Shown here: positions 22,301-33,489 of the stretch, one piece after another
Position numbering within the stretch: the stretch's first letter is position 1
Layout: every line of letters begins with the position of its first letter
DNA from: Congeria kusceri
Lineage: Eukaryota; Mollusca; Bivalvia; Myida; Dreissenidae
Reading direction: 5' to 3'
Assembly: GCA_027627225.1 (NCBI GenBank)
Contig: CM051038.1
Span: 46,403,343-46,467,342 of the forward strand
Length of the DNA: 64,000 nt
The notes under the pieces: model-generated
Told to the model about the DNA's origin: nothing
The model's database searches: none
Seen by the model: the letters and a program-made list of their open reading frames with translations, nothing else
Made by a program: the position numbers and the translations under genes

Positions 22301-24485
22301 CGGGGTCATTATGTGAGGTCACTGACCAAGACCCATAACTCTGACCTGCAATAAAGCAGAATTATGCCCCTTTTTGTACTTAGAAAATCAGGTTAAAGTT
22401 TTTGTGCAACAAATCCATATGTCTATATTTTCTAGAGATATTTAACTGAAAATTCACACATGCCTTCAGGGTCATTATATGAGGTCACTGGCCAAGACCC
22501 ATTACTGTGACCAGCATTTTAGCAGAATTATGCCCTTTTTGTACTTATAAAAGTCAGGTAACGGTTTTGCGTGCAAGAGAAAATTCAGGTTACGGTTTGC
22601 GTGCAAAAAGTACATATATCTGCAACTACTACAGATATTCAATTGATACTTCACACATGTCTTTTTGGGTCATTATGTGAGGTCACTGACGAAGGCCCAT
22701 AACTCTTACCTGCAATTTAGCATCATTATCCCCTTTTTTGTACTTAGAAATTCAGGTTAAAGTTTGCGTGCAACAACTCCATATCTCTATAACTACTACA
22801 GGTATTCACTTGAAACTTCACGCATGTCTTCAGGGTCATTATATAAGGTCACTGACCAAAACCCATTCTCTGACCAATAATTTAGCAGAATTATGTCCCT
22901 TTTTGAACTTAGAAATTTCAGGTTAAAGTTTCCTGTAAGAACTTTATATCTTTATATTTGCCACATATATTCACTTAAAACTTCACTCATGTCTTCAATG
23001 TAATTATACAAGGTCACTGACCAAGGCACATAACTGTGACCAGCATTTTAGGAGAATTATGCCTCTTTTTGTAGTGATAAAGGCCAATAACTCAGACAAA
23101 GCGGTTAAATAGTCCAGCGCATTGTCCTAAGACAGCTCTTGTCTATTTTACCAGGGACCATGGACGGCAAATCTACACAAGTCTAGTGTACGCTGGCTGT
23201 CCCACAGATGCAGCATTCACACTTGTTGTAACAAGCAAAACACTCCCTTGTGCGTATGACATACAGGAGTCATATCCGAAATTTTTCTTTGCGACAGGCG
23301 AAACCCCAGGACTTCTTGATGCCATGACAGGTTACTACACTTTACCTATTTGACGTCTTCTACGTACGTGTTCAGTATATGGGTTAATAGCATTTTAAAG
23401 TGTAGTATAAATGGAGCACAATTGAGGCGAAATCGGTGTATGCATAGGACAAACCTATTCTTTTTTGCCACTATGCTTCTTGAAAGTGGATATAGACATG
23501 ACTGGATATATTCATTATTCACCAATGAAAACAATTAGCCTTTACATTGCCCCTTGAAAGCCAGACGGTGCTGTCAGCCTTTGCGAATACGTATGCAATT
23601 GTCACCTTCTGGCTTTTAAGATACGACATATAACTGATAATGTTCCATGACTGATATTTACTAGGTTTAAGATACGACATATAACTGATAATGTTCCATG
23701 GCTGATATTTACTAGGTTTAAGATACGACATATAACTGATAATGTTCCATGGCTGATATTTACTAGGTTTAAGTTTTGGATTGCAGTGGTAAGTCCTGAA
23801 AAGTTCGTCAAATGCGTTTGCATATTGCCGTTCGGCCATGATGCTTCTCATACGCGGACATAGGCATCACTAAATATATCCACGTATTCTACAATGAAAA
23901 TAAACAGATACATATGACTGTTAATGTTCACTGGCTGATATTTCACATTTATACTAGGTTTAAAGGGCATATTTACATTTCTACTAGGTTTAAAGGGCTA
24001 TTTTAATCCTTAATTAGAACCCGCCCCCCCCCCCCCCCCCCCACACACACCATGTCTGCTGTATTGTACTCCTGTGTATTGGCACCCTGCTGTTGTCACA
24101 GTGTGGTAAAGTGCGGCGACCCTTATCAGCTGAGATCATTACACTGCTGCAATTTAAACAGTGCACTCAGCCATTGCTCAGTCAGCTAAGAGAAACGATT
24201 GCAGATAATGAAAAGAGATTTTATGGTGGACCAATAAACAGAGTGATATATCCCATGGCGATGCGAGACATTCCTTATACTAGTCTCTTTCTGTTTCTGG
24301 TTTCGGAATGATTGTAGTAGAAAGCCGGAAAAAGACGTTAAAAATGCAGATGTTTTATACTACAAACATCTGGTTATGAATCACTATTATAATCTGATAT
24401 AAAAGATGACAGACAGCCAACGTAGATTTAATTTTCCATTTCAGGTATAGCAATGGCCGATGTCTTCGCCATTTTCATAAAATAG
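13359..24485 (+). CDS. Secreted PAN/apple-like protein, five exons, about 286 residues
   Basis: Exons: 13359-13668, 14412-14590, 17483-17637, 23155-23330, 24445-24485; phases 1, 0, 2, 1 all agree and the stop TAG is at 24483-24485. Residues 1 to about 24 form a signal peptide (hydrophobic 'FVFIFIVLLL'). Residues 52-80 have a PAN/apple-like pattern with Cys55, 59, 65, 77. The rest ('EWTMVFRGTPGIG', 'FIVFDGRDSTTSSWFSQNR', 'YAGCPTDAAFTLVV', C-terminal 'ADVFAIFIK') matches a family of secreted proteins that I recognise as common in bivalves. The family has no function known to me. PAN domains bind proteins or sugars, so an extracellular binding role is plausible but inferred. The final exon codes only 13 residues. 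A TATA-like box lies upstream. Confidence 0.85.
13669..14411 (+). other. Intron 1 of the secreted-protein gene
   Basis: Donor 'GACG/GTAACC' and acceptor 'TTGTTCAG/AGTGG', phase 1. It contains a small palindromic stretch near 14,085-14,125 around 'cagtgaaaattagcac' and 'ggtaattttcactg'. No other feature seen. Confidence 0.7.
14920..15425. repeat. 42-bp minisatellite in intron 2, about 12 units
   Basis: Unit 'tttgctaagccaatggtg' then 'aattctgtagaggtaatacacgac'-like sequence, drifting to 'tttgctaagacaattgtg' then 'gattcttttgaggtaaaacc'. The unit matches the sequence that forms the 3' end of this intron ('tttgctaagacaactgtg', 'aattcatatcag/gtaaaaatcgc') at 17,452-17,495. The array is a family of copies of the intron 2/exon 3 junction. 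Most units carry GAG/GTAA where the real acceptor has CAG/GTAA. Confidence 0.85.
15525..16200. repeat. ~195-bp tandem repeat, 3-4 copies
   Basis: 'cctaaaac.gtgttatttctg' style blocks recur near 15,540, 15,735, 15,945 and 16,125, each followed by 'gacggatttt', 'gaaggaaatttaaaact' and 'gatattcagagcgagg'. It lies within intron 2 of the secreted-protein gene. Confidence 0.75.
16880..17370 (-). repeat. Interspersed repeat, short copy 2
   Basis: Its reverse complement matches the outer parts of 3,441-5,850 without the two large insertions seen there. It runs from 'ttacgcatgcgcaaataa' to 'gtgacttccgttttgggg'. It lies in intron 2 of the secreted-protein gene. Confidence 0.7.
18518..18790 (-). repeat. 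Interspersed repeat, copy B (inverted relative to 2.9 kb)
   Basis: Mirrored blocks of the 2,890-3,240 repeat, including a run of about 17 G at 18,697-18,714 that matches the poly-C runs of copy A. Confidence 0.6.
18938..19080. repeat. Near-perfect 143-bp palindrome
   Basis: The outer arms 'agaatattaggttagtgtct...' and their exact reverse complement '...agacactaacctaatattct' match over 42 bp without mismatch. An inner stem pairs 'aaaggtttacacg' with 'cgtgtaagcctttc'. As single strand it would fold into one long hairpin. Confidence 0.9.
19079..20518. mobile_element. Candidate non-autonomous DNA element
   Basis: Left end 'tttatcctaccatattttt' and right end 'gtggtaggataaa' share an inverted 'TTTATCCTACCA'. 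The right part also has 'gtcggataaa', a word found in the adjacent palindrome. No coding sequence is visible. Boundaries and target duplication are uncertain. Confidence 0.4.
20588..21062. mobile_element. Short TIR element (CAGGCCTTCC termini)
   Basis: The left end 'caggccttccagcgttcc' and the reverse complement of the right end 'caggccttccggcatggt' match over the first 10-12 bases. The inside is pyrimidine- and purine-rich ('ttcctccttttcctcc', 'tcctactttctcctact'). CAG termini suggest a hAT-type MITE, but no clean 8-bp duplication is seen. Confidence 0.45.
22205..23100. repeat. ~175-bp tandem array, about 5 units
   Basis: Units carry 'caggttaaggtttgcgtg', 'ctactacagatattcaatt', 'gaaacttcacacatgtctt', 'ggtcattatgtgaggtcac' and 'gcagaattatgcccct'. 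The last unit ends about 55 bp before exon 4 of the secreted-protein gene. Confidence 0.8.
23617..23772. repeat. 51-bp minisatellite, three copies
   Basis: 'aagatacgacatataactga' followed by 'taatgttccatg' and 'ctgatatttactaggttt' three times, nearly identical. Diverged pieces recur at 23,905-23,990. It lies in intron 4 of the secreted-protein gene. Confidence 0.9.
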
Positions 24486-24657
24486 ACCAACGCGAAGATT
24501 TGAACATTTGTTGCTGAGAAAGTGATGTGAAATGTCCCGCTTGATAAGCAAGCGCATACACATATTATGCTGTACATTTAATGTCATTCGAAGCAAACGC
24601 TATTTATCATGTATTTAACAAAAATAACAAAAACTCAAAAACCGAAATTTGGTGTAA

Positions 24658-24663
24658 AATAAA
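24658..24663 (+). terminator. Candidate poly(A) signal of the secreted-protein gene
   Basis: The first AATAAA downstream of the stop at 24,485, about 170 bp away. Confidence 0.45.
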
Positions 24664-24966
24664 TTCAAATATAATTTACGAGTGCTATGTAAATAAATGT
24701 TTGCTTTACACTTAATGTGATTCGGAGTACAATGGGTAAAGTTCGCCCAAAAAAGTAAAACCGAAAATTGCTATGAACTAAATTCAAATACAATTATTAA
24801 CATGGTCTGTTTAAGTCTGTATGTATAGTAACATGCCTTTCTTTATGAATCCATACACTTAGAAAGAAAATATTATATTTTTCTCTATAGTTATGTTGGT
24901 ACATCTATTTAAACAAAATCTTTTTGTATAGAAGAATAATTTGTATATTTACTCTTATAACAATAT

Positions 24967-25345
24967 TTAAGGGACTATGTCGACGAAAAAGCAATTTTCT
25001 GCAATTTATATGTTATAGAAATAAGCAATACATTGGCGTATGCAACAAATAAAATATAATTTTGAGCATTTCGAGAAAAAAAACTACACAAATTCAAAAT
25101 ACTTAAAAAAAATAGAAAACTCAGAGTGGGAAGAGCGAACTGAAGACAACGGAGGCGTAATGAAGAAGAAATGACGGAGTCGTAATAAGCAACAAAGGCA
25201 ATTGACAGCGCTTTAACCAACTGCGATATTAGACTTGTGAAAAAACATGTGCATTCTATAGGTATACAAAATACTCACAAGTCAGATGAGATGTCAAAGT
25301 GTAACAAGAAAAGGAGCAAACATGCACCTTTTAAAAAGTTATCCA
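24967..25345. mobile_element. TTAA MITE with tRNA-like module, copy 1 (partial)
   Basis: Left end 'ttaagggactatgtcgacga' matches the ends of the elements at 32,960 and 59,199. It contains 'gacagcgctttaaccaactg', the complement of an A-box region. The right end is not found; a pogo-like MITE begins at 25,370. Confidence 0.55.
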
Positions 25346-25369
25346 TACTATTCTAAAGCTGGCGTTATA

Positions 25370-26002
25370 TACAGTCGAACGCGATACTGCGAATAGCCAC
25401 GGGTGACCTTGATTTGTTCGTAATATCGCGTTTTTCGTGGTATCGCGTCTTTCTGAAATTACGGTTGTATATCTTGTGTTAATTTGAGTCGTGTCGTAGC
25501 GTTTACGAACGTTAGCACACGCCATTGCATTAATTTATAAAATGTGTATGTATTCCATTATAAATTTAAAAAAAAGTATAATATACATACCGTACACAGT
25601 AATCAAATTCGCTATTACATATTATCCGGTGATTCAACAGTCATTTAGTCGAAGGCAAGTAGCGCTGCAGTGTCTTAAAATAGTAACTGAACTTGTTAAT
25701 AACTATCTTTGTCCATGTTGCAAACAAACTGGCTAGGTGTCCGACTGGGCAGAGGTGTGAAATATTCGTTGAGAAGGTGCGAAAAGTCTCCGTAAAAATA
25801 TTATTCGTAATATCGAGTTAACATTTCAATACAAACCGGAAATTTTGTCCTTAGTAACGCATCTTTCGTAGTATCGCGAATTCGTAGTATTGCATCTTTT
25901 TGTAGTTAAATATATAAGGAAAACGGACGGGACCGGCAGTCTTATTCTTAGTATCCCGTCATTTCGTAGTATCGCGATTCGCAGTGTCGCGTTTCGACTG
26001 TA
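25370..26002. mobile_element. Pogo-like MITE with TA target duplication
   Basis: Left 'tacagtcgaacgcgatactg' and reverse complement of right 'tacagtcgaaacgcgacact' form TIRs starting CAGTCGAA, flanked by TA on both sides. The inside repeats 'cgtagtatcgcg' and 'cgtaatatcgcg' variants at least six times. CAGTCG termini and TA duplications fit Tc1/mariner-pogo elements. No transposase remains. Confidence 0.75.
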
Positions 26003-26838
26003 CTTGATGTTGTATTAAAATTGTCACTATTCTGCATTCAAATAAAACTAATAAAATTAACATGTTAGTATTTGAAAATTTCGTACATATTCATCGTCGG
26101 GTGAAAGTTTTTTGAAGAAAACAATGGGAATACAAACTCTGCTGATATTCGGCCCATACTGTAATGGGACTGCCTTGGAGCCAAATCATTTTTACCAGTT
26201 CAATCTGTGTTGGTCCCACATATGTCACAGTTTGTGAAAAAAGAAATGCAAAGCACAATCTGATAATGATGAATTCTGCAAACAAATTCAAAATTAAATA
26301 GAAACCATCATCTCACAGTTCCCGTATAGGCGTTATAACATGCAGACGCTATATTAATATGTGAACTGGAACTCGCGTTGTGAAGTAAAACATTCCATTG
26401 ACATTTAAGCAATTAGAGTTAATTTATATAAATATATACATGTATATAAATTAATATCATATATGTTCAGAAAGACGTCGCCATCCTGTTTTCAGAACTG
26501 GAAGAACAAGGAACAGTTACGTTAGTAAAACAATATGGATGCTTTCTTGCAATTCGTCGAAAAAATTGCAACTGCATTTGTCAAACACGGAAATGTAATG
26601 CAATACAATATTTTGCCAAACATGAAACGTGCATATAAATTGTCCCTGAATACTATAAATAGAAATCATATCCATGTACCTAAATAATTATTTGGTTCAA
26701 TAATGGAAACAACAACCAGTTATCCTAGCATTTCAACTCATAAAACAACCATGCATGGTCAATAAAAATATTAATTTAATCGACAATCTGCTGCAGTACC
26801 CAAATATATTCGTTAAGTTCTTGCCATAACATGCTCGG
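26003..26838. other. No gene seen
   Basis: AT-rich without recognised structure. The minus-strand frame at 26,091-26,291 has no supporting feature. Confidence 0.35.
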
Positions 26839-28587
26839 TTAAGCCCCGGTCACACTGTCACGGTTTTGGCTACCCTCGATTGATCGTGGACGTGTTAATC
26901 GTGATGAGTCGGGATGCACAGTGTGCAGATTGGGTCTTCTTACGTATACTTACGGTTGTTGTAGGACGAGACTACGAATATCAACGGCACTTAATGGTTT
27001 CCGCAGCCGATTCACCACGGCTTTACCAAGATATGATGCGATCTTTTACGGTTGTAATACGCTAGCGTCAGGTAAACGCTACGGTAACAGACGATTACAG
27101 GCGATTGTTAACGTTTCTCCTAGGATTGTAGTAAGACTAAAGAAGATTCATCACGATAAACCTACGAGCAGCCAATAATTATCACGCTTCACTACGCTTC
27201 AAGGCATCACGATGCCTCGTGCATAATCGTGACACCAGCGTAGGCAAACGTAGTGACCCAATCGTCGTGTTGTCGTTGTACATTGTGTATATTCGTGAGA
27301 AGTCATGATAGTTGTCGTACCATAACGTACTACAGTCTTGTAAAGCCCCGGTCACACTGTCACGATTTTGGCTACGATTGCCCACGATTTACAAAACCGT
27401 GGTAAAGTGTGGTAAAGTGTGAACTCATACGTACTGCAGTCTGTGTGAATCTTGAAGATTCGTGGGTGATCCTTATCGATCGGGAAGCGCTACGACAGTT
27501 TTGAACATGTTCAAAACATTCGTGGCTTATCGTAGCGCCGCCAGGATTTGTTTCAAAGCGTATGAAAATCCTAGTGACATCGTATCTAAATCTGGCTTAT
27601 TCCTACAGCCATCGTAGAGGCATTCGTGGTCTTTCGTGATTTATCGTGATTAATCGTGACTGGTTTTATGACATATATCTTACAAGACTGTACTACGTTA
27701 TGGTACGTTTTGCTACGTATATGTTCCGGATTTTACGCTTGCCCTACGGTTCAGTTAGGATTCCAGTAGGATCTTTAGCGGCCATTAGCAAGACTACTCA
27801 CGAATATACACGATGGACCAAGACAACGCTACGATTGGCTTGAGTTGCCCAGTACGGTTTATCGCGATGTTACTACGCACTCACTACGTTTGCCTACGTT
27901 TGTGCCACAATAATGCACGAGGCATCGTCATGTCCAAATCGCCTTGAAGCGTAGTGAAGCGTGAATTATTATCTGCCTGCAGGTTTATCGTGATGAATCT
28001 TCTTTAATCTCACTACAATCTTAGTTTAATTTAGTTTAAACCTATTTATTTTAGCTCGATTGCATCGAAAGCCGTAGGCTTATAGAGACACTCTCGAGTC
28101 CGTTTCCTGGGTAGAACCAGCACTTAGTATCTTTGGGGGAGATCTTGAGAAGGCTCCCAGAGTGGGGATCGAACCCGGGACCTCCCGATCGCTTGGCGGA
28201 CTTACAATCTTAGGAGAAACGTAAAACAATCGTCTGTTACCGTAGCCTATATCTGACGATAGCGTATTATAACCGTAACAGTTTACACGAAAGGCCACGA
28301 ATGCCTCTACGATGCCTGTAAGAATAAGCCAGATTGAGATACGATGGCACTAGGATTTTCCTACGTTTTAGAAAAATTGTGGCGGCGCTACGATAAGCCA
28401 CGAATGTTTTGAACATGTTAGAAACTGTCATAGCGCTTCTCGATCGATAAGGATCCCCCAGGATTCTTCAAGATTCACACAGATGCCAGTACGTATATAT
28501 GTGTTCACGCTTTACCACCCTTTGCCAAGATTTTGTAAATCGTGGGCAATCGTAGCAAAAATCGTGACAGTGTGACTGGGGCTTTAA
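26839..28587. mobile_element. Large foldback element plus a partial copy
   Basis: 'aagccccggtcacactgtca' occurs at 26,841 and 27,343. Its reverse complement 'tgacagtgtgactggggctt' closes the element at about 28,585. The complete element (27,341-28,587) has arms of roughly 500 bp or more: 'ggcgctacgataagccacga' near 28,383 pairs with 'cgtggcttatcgtagcgcc' near 27,520. The segment 26,839-27,340 is another left arm whose partner lies at 27,860-28,310. Ends with TTA/TTAA suggest a Harbinger- or TTAA-type MITE. A SINE is inserted at 28,025-28,202. Confidence 0.8.
28025..28202 (-). mobile_element. tRNA-derived SINE nested in the foldback element
   Basis: On the minus strand the head reads 'aagcgatcgggaggtcccgg' then 'gttcgatccccactctggga', a B-box-like block. 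An 11-bp target duplication 'tacaatcttag' flanks it at 28,014-28,024 and 28,203-28,213. The duplication lies inside the foldback arm, so the SINE is younger than that element. Confidence 0.85.
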
Positions 28588-28640
28588 CCCTGGGTTAATT
28601 CATTGCGTATCAGGACTATAATCTGATAAAGTGTAACGGC

Positions 28641-28946
28641 ATATCACACGTGGGTATTCGACGATACTGCCCTAATATCACAAGTGGGTATTCGACGATA
28701 CTGCCCTAATATCACAAGTGGGTATTCGACGATACTGCCCTAATATCACACGTGGGTATTCGACGATACTGCCCTAATATCACACGTGGGTATTCGACGA
28801 TACTGCCCTAATATCACACGTGGGTATTCGACGATACTGCCCTAATATCACACGTGGGTATTCGACGATACTGCCCTAATATCACACGTGGGTATTCGAC
28901 AATACTGCCCTAATATCACACGTGGGTATTCGACGATACTGCCCTA
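28641..28946. repeat. 34-bp satellite-like array, nine copies, E-box rich
   Basis: Unit 'atatcacacgtgggtattcg' then 'acgatactgcccta', nine copies at a 34-bp period and almost identical. Seven units contain CACGTG; copies two and three have CAAGTG; copy eight has one G-to-A change ('gacaatact'). There are no spacers between units, so this is not a CRISPR array. Confidence 0.95.
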
Positions 28947-28949
28947 AAT

Positions 28950-30915
28950 TAGAAATGACACATACATGAGGGAAAACAATACCCTTTATATAAACGAGTT
29001 GTCATAGATTTGGTCATGATGTCAGACATGCGCTTAACTTAGTGCTTTTAAGTAGGTTTCGACCCTTGGGACGAATATTTCATTTAATTCACCGGTACAA
29101 CAAAACATTCCACAGGTCGCTATTAATTTTTAATAGGCAATTAATTATAGTTAAAATTACCGATTGTTCCCACTTCGTTTTAAAATAACCTACACATACT
29201 GTGTGTTTGTCAGTGAAAGGCAGGTGGGAATTTCAAACCGACAATCTTTTTGTTTTAAAATGTTTAATACATTAAGAGGCAGCCTCGTTGTTTGACAACT
29301 GAACAATACACATACATCACTCCCATATTTAAGCGGATTGATTTAGAACCAGGGAGATACCAATTACAGACGCGGCAATAGGACTTGGAGTTAGAGTAGG
29401 TGGCACATTCGGAAACTGCAAACATATATACATGGATTATAAGCAAAGAATAATGATAAGGCCAGGAGAATATCCCAACCAAGAAGAGCAAATACATGCG
29501 TCAATTCTATGCTTTACTTATAAATAACAATATCATGTTAGTGAACTGCGTTTGTTATGCACTGTTTTCAACTTATTAGAATTTTACAAATAGTTGGTAA
29601 CATTAATTTGGTTTTTTTATTTACTTTATGTTAATTTAATAAACAATTTTAAAGGTTTATGGGTAAGGCGTACGTTATATTTATAATATACTGTTAAACT
29701 CAAGCAAAACAATAGGTCCAAACCTAAAGACGAAATTTCAGAAGGGCTCCTCCCGAAAGTTTATAACTTTGGTTTTACTTTGGTTCAGACTAATTCTCTA
29801 CTTTCGACACCAATCAGGGACAACATCCAACCTCCTCAGTAAATCCGGCTCATAGCCCTTTCTCAAATTGTGTGCATGCTTAGCATTCCATTCTCAGAAC
29901 GAGGTTGAGATGGGCCAGTTGTAAACATTGATTACTGATATCACTGGCCACTACAGGTGAAGTCGTATTTCCATGCAATATCATGCAAGAAAACAAAGTT
30001 TCTAATTAACATTGTTGTGTATACAACTGTAACTCAAATGTAAGTTATGATTCCAAAAAAATAAGCTTTCAAATATTTCCTGTTAATGAGGACATAAAGA
30101 AACAATGGGTGGTGATAATAAAAAGAGATGTAGACAAACATTTCCAATGTATGCACAAAAAATAGTATTTTATTTTTGAGTATTTATATTGCTTTTTCCA
30201 ATGTTTCTGTTCCATAACTGAAATTATTTTGCACAATATCAACCAAGAAATTAAGCATTGCTTTAAATAAAAACTAAATACTGTTATTAATTTTACAATA
30301 ACATAGTTGAATACTAATACAACACAGGTCAGTGTAGTATTTACTAAAAAATCACGATTTTTAGAACTCAAAAGACAACAACAGAATTTTCGAAATACTT
30401 AAAAAAAGATGATTATGCCCGATGGATAACTATTAAAGAAGAAATGGGCAGTTCCTAGTGTTTTCAACCAGTGTGAGGAAATTTAAGGCATCAAGGAGAT
30501 TACTAATAAGGAAGTCCATTGCATCGTTTCAACCTCAAACAAAACGGTATTGTCATTTTCTATTTACCTATTGACCAGTTACTGCAGATTTTTTGGAATG
30601 AAAAACGTTTTTTGAAGGGTTGCTTCAATATAAATGAAAATTCCTGTAATATAAACTGCTTAATTATTTCCATTAAATTTAATTCAATAATTTGTTTCGC
30701 TGACCAGGTGTGGATAACAGCATGACTTAATAAGTTAATGAAGCAATAAGAAAATATCAAATCAACTTTAACTTTTATCTTTTTGCACACATCTGTCAAA
30801 GAAGATAGTTTCTAAATGAAAGTCATTTTCACACCAAAAAATACAATCGCCATTCTAGTCAAGTGCAGGCCATATGTGTCAACATCCTATTATAACTAAT
30901 AATCATGGTTAATTT
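28950..30915. other. No gene seen
   Basis: AT-rich. A block near 29,830-29,940 ('ctcagaacgaggttgagatg') has a diverged inverted relative near 32,490-32,560. No exon with convincing splice sites was found. Confidence 0.35.
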
Positions 30916-30918
30916 TTT

Positions 30919-31765
30919 ATGCCCCCGAAGGAGGGCATATAGTAGTCGCACCGTCCGTCCGTAGGTGGGTGGGTCCGCCCGTCCAGACTTCGTTTCCGCT
31001 CTGTAACTTTTTAATGCCTGGATGGATTTTTATTTAACTTTAGATTATTATTCCCCATGACTAGACGATGTGTCGCGTACAACTCCCATGCTCGTCGGTC
31101 AAAGGTCAAGGTCACAATTTAAGGTCAAATGTCATGAATTTTAGTTTCTGCTCAGTAACTTCCTAACGCCTTGAAGGATTTTAATATAACTTCAGATTAT
31201 TATTCCCCATGATTAAACAATGTGTTACGTACAACTCCCATGATCGTCGGTAAAAGGTTAAGGTCACAATTCAAGGTCATAGGTCAATTATTTTTGTTTC
31301 CACTTCATAGCTTCTAAATATCTGGAGGTATTTAAATGTTATTTCAGATTATTATGCTCTATGACCAGACAATGTGTTGCATACAACTCCCATACTCGTC
31401 TGTCAAAGGTAGAGGTCACAATTCAAGGTCAAAGGTCAAGGATTTCTGTTTCTCCACCATAACTTCTAAACGTCTGGAAGGATTATAATATTACTTCAGA
31501 TTATTATTTCCCATGAACAGGTGATGTGTCGTGTACAAACTCCCATGGTCCTCGATCAAAGGTCAAGGTCACATTTCAAGGTCAAATGTCAAGGAATTTT
31601 CTTTCTGCTCAATATCTTCCAAAATCCTTGAAGGATTTAAATATTACTTCAGATTATTTTTCCCATGACCAGATGATGTGTCGCATACCACTTACATGCT
31701 CCTCGGTCAAGGTCTGTCGGTCCAAGGTTACACTTAAAAGGTCAAATATTAGAATGAACTTTTTG
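30919..31765. repeat. ~140-bp tandem array with GTCCGTCC head and AGGTCA half-sites
   Basis: It starts 'tttatgcccccgaaggaggg' and 'gtccgtccgtaggtgggtgg'. Five to six units carry 'cttcagattattattcccca', 'gatgtgtcgcgtacaact' and 'aaaggtcaaggtcacaatt'. It is the same family as the array at 48,335-48,880. Confidence 0.8.
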
Positions 31766-31769
31766 TAGG

Positions 31770-32955
31770 AATTTAAGCATCATTTTGCCAACCTGTAAGG
31801 AATGTAATAACTTGGTGGGAATCAAGATCTTTATGAGGCAGTATGTCACAGCAACAAACAGTTGTGTTGCTGAAATCTCAAGATATTTGTCCAGGGCATA
31901 ATATTGTACTCTGACATTGTTTTGCCTTCCTCTGACGACCATATGCCTCTGGGGCATATCTCACATCCTGTGACAAGTCTTGTCTTATCTCCAAAATCTG
32001 CTGGTTGAACTGAGGAACACAATAATATAAAATGTATTGTAGTTTGTAGGGAACAGGTTTGTGTACCAGTAATTCATAGAAATGTCCCGAGGTTACTAAC
32101 CATAGAATGATTGCACCTCATTTGATACTAGTAGTTTATGCTTGAGTGTCTTATATTGTATATTAATTAATTGACCATATATGTCTATTTTGCATGTGCC
32201 CTACTGTGTTAACCTAAACTTGAGATAAGAATCTGTAGTTAATGACCTCAAATAACTCTTGGGGTGAATATTAGATTTGTTTAACAATTCACTATGGATC
32301 TTGATTCAATACATGAAATGTGCAATAGAAAAACAAACAGAACTTTCAAGACTGTGCATATATCCCTCACTTTAGAAATGCTAGCATGAGATTGATTTAT
32401 TGCCAGATGAAAATTCAGTTGATTTAATGTAATGTTCAACAAAAGAAAATGTAAATTTTGGAATGTTATGTGTATCTCGGTACAGCCATACTGCTTATCA
32501 GCAATGCAGTGTTTACATCTGACCCATCTCAGCCTCTCTCTGGAGATCTCATGTTTTATGCATTAGGTTAATTTTAAGAAAGGCCTATTGCAGGCAACAA
32601 GAACAATGTCATCCGCACAGAGCAGCATTGAGATCATTTCCAGTTCAAACTCAATTCACAATTTAACGACTTAATCTTTATTACAAGATCATTTACGTAT
32701 ATTAATCAGTAGATGAACATAGATCGCTGCGCCTTTCTGTTTGTCCAAGGTTGTTTGTCCAAGGATTTGAAGTTAATCGATTGGATTATGCAACTATGTG
32801 CTATTATTTACCACTCAAATATAAACCCGTATTTGGTCAACTCAATCCTTGGTTGACAAGTATATCTACTGGTCAATTGCAAATAATGTCGGGGAAAGGA
32901 CACAACCTTGCTTCACGCCAATGCTAACATCAAACCAGTCTATAGAGGCATCGTT
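31770..32955. other. No gene seen
   Basis: No coding signal. It contains a diverged inverted relative of the 29.8-kb block. Confidence 0.35.
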
Positions 32956-32959
32956 TAAC

Positions 32960-33450
32960 TTGAAGGGTCTATGTCGTCGAAAAATTGGATTCCTATTACA
33001 CTAACAAGAAATGCGCTTTATAAAGACATGTGCATCAAATAAATAAAGCATAATACACAATATGATACTTGATAAAAACAAATAAGCAAAAACGTCAGAA
33101 AAATTAAAACCCCAAGCAGGGATCGAACTCGCGACTTAGGAGTCATACAAAGGAATGACAGTAGACAGCGCTTTAACCAACTTCGCTATCATGCTTGGTA
33201 AGAAGTAGAATGTAAACTATGGTTATGGAAAATATTCACAGTTACGACGTCAACGTGTAAACATGAAAAGGGCCAAACAAACACGACCAGTATTATAAAT
33301 TGATTTTTATCACCGAATGCGTGCACTCTTTTTTGTTTATATATACCCTGTTTAAACCATCATTATATGTCAGTATTAACATCTGAATTTCAGAATTTTT
33401 TAAAAGAAATTGCCCCCGTGAGGCCCTTTTCGATGACATAGTCCCTTTAA
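32960..33450. mobile_element. TTAA MITE with tRNA-like module, copy 2
   Basis: Left 'ttgaagggtctatgtcgtcg' and right 'cgatgacatagtccctttaa' are inverted ends. The inside has 'gcagggatcgaactcgcgac' and 'gacagcgctttaaccaactt', which on the minus strand read as B-box and A-box blocks of a tRNA-like head. Confidence 0.75.
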
Positions 33451-33489
33451 CTGCACAAGAAACTACTGTTTAAAACTTACAGGAGACAG

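Larger units (their letters stand above)
17638..23154 (+). other. Intron 3 of the secreted-protein gene (5.5 kb)
   Basis: Donor 'GGAGGG/GTAATA' and acceptor 'TTTTACCAG/GGACC', phase 2. It is inflated by repeats: an inverted copy of the 2.9-kb repeat (18.5 kb), a palindrome (18.94 kb), two candidate DNA elements (19.1-20.5 and 20.6-21.1 kb) and a ~175-bp array (22.2-23.1 kb). Confidence 0.75.

Noticed and set aside
26880..27178. Overlapping open frames at 26.9-27.2 kb
   Set aside because: They lie in the arm of the foldback element and pair with the other arm; no protein motif.
28641..28946. Possible CRISPR-like direct repeats
   Set aside because: Units are contiguous with no spacers, and the genome is animal. 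It is a tandem satellite.
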